A stretch of 64,000 bases of DNA, from the NCBI RefSeq assembly GCF_900115805.1, contig NZ_FOXU01000004.1:186001-250000 (forward strand), read 5' to 3'. The stretch's first letter is position 1; each line of letters starts with the position of its first letter. Below are positions 62,023-64,000 of this stretch, one piece after another. Made by a program: the position numbers and the translations under genes. The notes beneath the pieces were generated by a model. It was not told where the DNA came from. It was given only the letters and a program-made list of their open reading frames with translations, and did not search any database. The DNA comes from Psychrobacillus psychrotolerans (GTDB taxonomy: Bacteria > Bacillota > Bacilli > Bacillales_A > Planococcaceae).

Positions 62023-63585
62023 ATGGGCTCTACATTTATGGGACTAGAAACAGCTAGACGTGGTCTTACTACACAACAATCTGCACTATATACAACGGGA
62101 CATAATATCTCCAACGCAAATACCGTAGGGTACTCACGTCAACGAGTGAATATGGAAGCAACACTAGGTTATCCAGGAACAGGTCTTAATGCTCCAAAAA
62201 TACCTGGTCATCTTGGTACTGGTGTACAAGCGCAGTCTGTTCAACGTGTTCGTGATCAGTTTATTGATCGCCAATATCGTCAAGAGACAAGTAAACTAGG
62301 ATACTGGGAAACTAAATCCAATGCAGTTTCTCAAATGGAAGATATCCTTTCAGAGCCATCTGACTTCGGATTAAACACATCGTTAGATCAGTTTTGGAGT
62401 TCGCTTCAAATTTTAGGTACAAGTCCCGATGATGCAAGTACTCGACAAGTAGTTGTGCAAAAGGGGATAGCGGTGGCAGAATCGTTTAACTATATCAGTA
62501 AGCAACTAACCGAAATTCAAGAAAATTTAAAAAACGAGATTCTAGTCACTACTAAAGATATGAACTCTATTCTTAAACAAATAGCATCAATTAATGAAGA
62601 AATTCAAGCAATTGAACCAAATGGCTATATGCCAAATGATTTATATGATGCGCGTGATGTATTACTAGACGAACTTTCAAGTTATTTCCCTGTAGAAGTT
62701 TCCTACGAAAAATCGGGGGGGAATGCATTAGCGATTGCAGAAGGCTCCATGAACATAACTATTAAAACTTCTAATGGTCCTGTAAGTCTGGTAAATGGTA
62801 AAGAATTTTCAACTGTCACTGCTAATACCGGAGCTAATATTCCTATAACTGATGCAGAAGGGTATCAACCTTTCACAAGTTTTACTATCTCTGGCTATCC
62901 AATACCTATAAAACTTGAAGACTTAGAAGCAAACAAAGGACAAATTCACTCCCTTATTAGCTCTTATGGCTATGGAGAACCAGCAGACAACACAGGCTTC
63001 TATCCAGAAATGCTGAAAAAACTAGATGAGTTGGCAAATGCATTTGCAAAAACCTTTAATGATGTTCATACAAATGGTAGTGATCTAAAGGGTAATAAAG
63101 GACAAGAATTCTTTATAAATAAAACAGATGAAAACATTAGTACTGGAATTACTGCAAGTAATATAAAAGTTCATAGTAAATTTGAAAAAGATCCCTCTCT
63201 ACTAGCTGCATCCACTTCGGACCCTATTAATGGGACAACAGGCAAACCTGAACCAGGTAATGGGGCAAATGCATTATTACTTGCTAATATTAAAGCTAAA
63301 CCAGCTGATGGATTAGGTGGAGCAACTATCCAAACTTACTATCAATCGATGATTGGACAAATGGGAGTTGTAGGAGAACAAGCGAATCGTCTTGCTACAA
63401 ACTCCGCAACCATCCAGTTAACTGTAGCAAATAATCGTGCTTCAGTTAGTTCTGTATCATTAGATGAAGAAATGACAAATATGATTACCTTCCAACAGGC
63501 ATATAATGCAAATGCTCGTATGATAACAGTAGTAGATGAAACTTTAGACAAAATTATAAACGGCATGGGCCGAGTAGGACTATAA
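62023..63585 (+). CDS. flgK: Flagellar hook-associated protein FlgK (HAP1)
   Basis: The 520-residue axial protein has the N-terminal FLETARRGLTTQQSALYTTG-type helix (here GLETARRGLTTQQSALYTTG) with GHNISNANTVGYSRQRVN, and the C-terminal helix SVSLDEEMTNMITFQQAY-NANARMI. It forms the first layer of the hook-filament junction. Length is about that of Bacillus FlgK. AGGAGG precedes ATG 62023, and flgL follows 15 bases later. Confidence 0.96.
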   Translation: MGSTFMGLETARRGLTTQQSALYTTGHNISNANTVGYSRQRVNMEATLGYPGTGLNAPKIPGHLGTGVQAQSVQRVRDQFIDRQYRQETSKLGYWETKSNAVSQMEDILSEPSDFGLNTSLDQFWSSLQILGTSPDDASTRQVVVQKGIAVAESFNYISKQLTEIQENLKNEILVTTKDMNSILKQIASINEEIQAIEPNGYMPNDLYDARDVLLDELSSYFPVEVSYEKSGGNALAIAEGSMNITIKTSNGPVSLVNGKEFSTVTANTGANIPITDAEGYQPFTSFTISGYPIPIKLEDLEANKGQIHSLISSYGYGEPADNTGFYPEMLKKLDELANAFAKTFNDVHTNGSDLKGNKGQEFFINKTDENISTGITASNIKVHSKFEKDPSLLAASTSDPINGTTGKPEPGNGANALLLANIKAKPADGLGGATIQTYYQSMIGQMGVVGEQANRLATNSATIQLTVANNRASVSSVSLDEEMTNMITFQQAYNANARMITVVDETLDKIINGMGRVGL

Positions 63586-63600
63586 TAGGAGGACTTATAC

Positions 63601-64000
63601 ATGCGCGTAACACAATCAATGCTCTCTAGTAATATGCTTCGTAACTTATCCAACAGCTATGGCAAAATGAGTGCATTACAGGACCAAATTAATACAGGAA
63701 AGAAAATTACTCGACCATCACAGGATCCCGTAGTAGCAACAAAAGGGATTGGGTATCGTACTGATCTAAGCAAAGTAGAGCAATACCAACGTAATATTGG
63801 CGAGGTCAATAATTGGTTAGATAGCTCTGATGATGCACTAGATCATGTAGGTCAAGCAGTTATAAGATTACAAGAATTAGTAACGCAAGCAGCTACTGAT
63901 TCCAATACATCTGATGACCGCAAAAAAATCCTAGTAGAAATAACACAAATGCGTCAGCAAATACAAGATTTAGGAAACACAAAAGTAGGAGATAAATATA
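63601..64000 (+). CDS. flgL: Flagellar hook-associated protein FlgL (HAP3), N-terminal part
   Basis: ATG 63601, preceded by TAGGAGGA, opens a frame that runs to the window end (133 codons). The product starts MRVTQSMLSSNMLRNLSNS and contains the flagellin-like N-terminal helix pair with LQDQINTGKKITRPSQDP and LQELVTQAATDSNTSDDRK. This is the N-terminal domain of FlgL, the second junction protein, in its usual place after flgK. The C-terminus is outside the window. Confidence 0.95.
   Translation, partial: MRVTQSMLSSNMLRNLSNSYGKMSALQDQINTGKKITRPSQDPVVATKGIGYRTDLSKVEQYQRNIGEVNNWLDSSDDALDHVGQAVIRLQELVTQAATDSNTSDDRKKILVEITQMRQQIQDLGNTKVGDKY

Noticed and set aside
1-64000. CRISPR arrays, tRNA/rRNA genes, prophage or complete insertion sequence
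   Set aside because: None could be supported. Direct repeats here are tandem without spacers of CRISPR type, and the Y1 gene has no visible element ends.

Overview
The window is low-GC Firmicutes DNA. The run yvyE / degS-degU / degV / comFA-comFC / yvyF-flgM-flgN-flgK-flgL is the Bacillus-type late-competence and flagellar block. Together with an accessory SecA2, many secreted wall proteins and a secondary cell-wall polymer locus, it suggests a motile member of the Bacillales, most likely Planococcaceae/Caryophanaceae (a Psychrobacillus- or Lysinibacillus-like organism). The genus is inference; no rRNA gene is present.

Region 1 (1-18.4 kb) holds metabolic and surface genes: the start of a chemoreceptor, an NlpC/P60 hydrolase behind WalR-like boxes, a branched-chain aminotransferase, a class I glutamine-amidotransferase-like hydrolase, a REP-type Y1 transposase relative, a two-component system with a PepSY partner, proline dehydrogenase, a secreted 5'-nucleotidase and a second protein sharing its SbsC-like helical domain, a protein made of two copies of an unnamed 'WDG' domain, menC-type enolase, guaC, a VOC protein and patA. 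Two small items lie in the gaps: a probable ATT-started micro-gene at 14.7-14.8 kb and a probable free-standing small RNA at 7.44-7.66 kb.

Region 2 (18.4-27.4 kb) has an LCP protein and secA2 on the minus strand. Divergent from them are a secreted beta-propeller-like protein and a WDG-domain phosphodiester glycosidase.

Region 3 (27.8-45.2 kb) is one large plus-strand polysaccharide locus: tagO-like initiator, wbpE/B/A/D/I-like genes predicted to make UDP-2,3-diacetamido-2,3-dideoxy-mannuronic acid, a Wzz-like protein, flippase, Asn-synthetase-like protein, polymerase, three glycosyltransferases, galU and an LCP ligase. This looks like synthesis of a wall-linked acidic polymer of the SCWP type. 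A GC-rich interspersed repeat interrupts it at 38.1 kb. Inverted relatives, tandemly duplicated, lie just beyond its end (45.4-46.2 kb) next to an 11-copy heptamer repeat.

Region 4 (46.6-52.8 kb) holds wall hydrolysis genes: a LytC-like amidase with about seven SH3b domains and a WalR-like box, an SH3b protein, a LytB/SpoIID-like enhancer, and on the minus strand a WDG-CAP protein. Region 5 (52.8-64 kb) is the conserved yvyE-degSU-degV-comF-flg block, interrupted by a four-copy 112-bp tandem repeat, a NERD-domain gene and a lipoprotein. The window ends inside flgL.

Overall the window is dominated by envelope functions: a dedicated export motor, polymer synthesis, polymer attachment and peptidoglycan turnover. 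A shared but unnamed WDG module links three otherwise unrelated secreted proteins.
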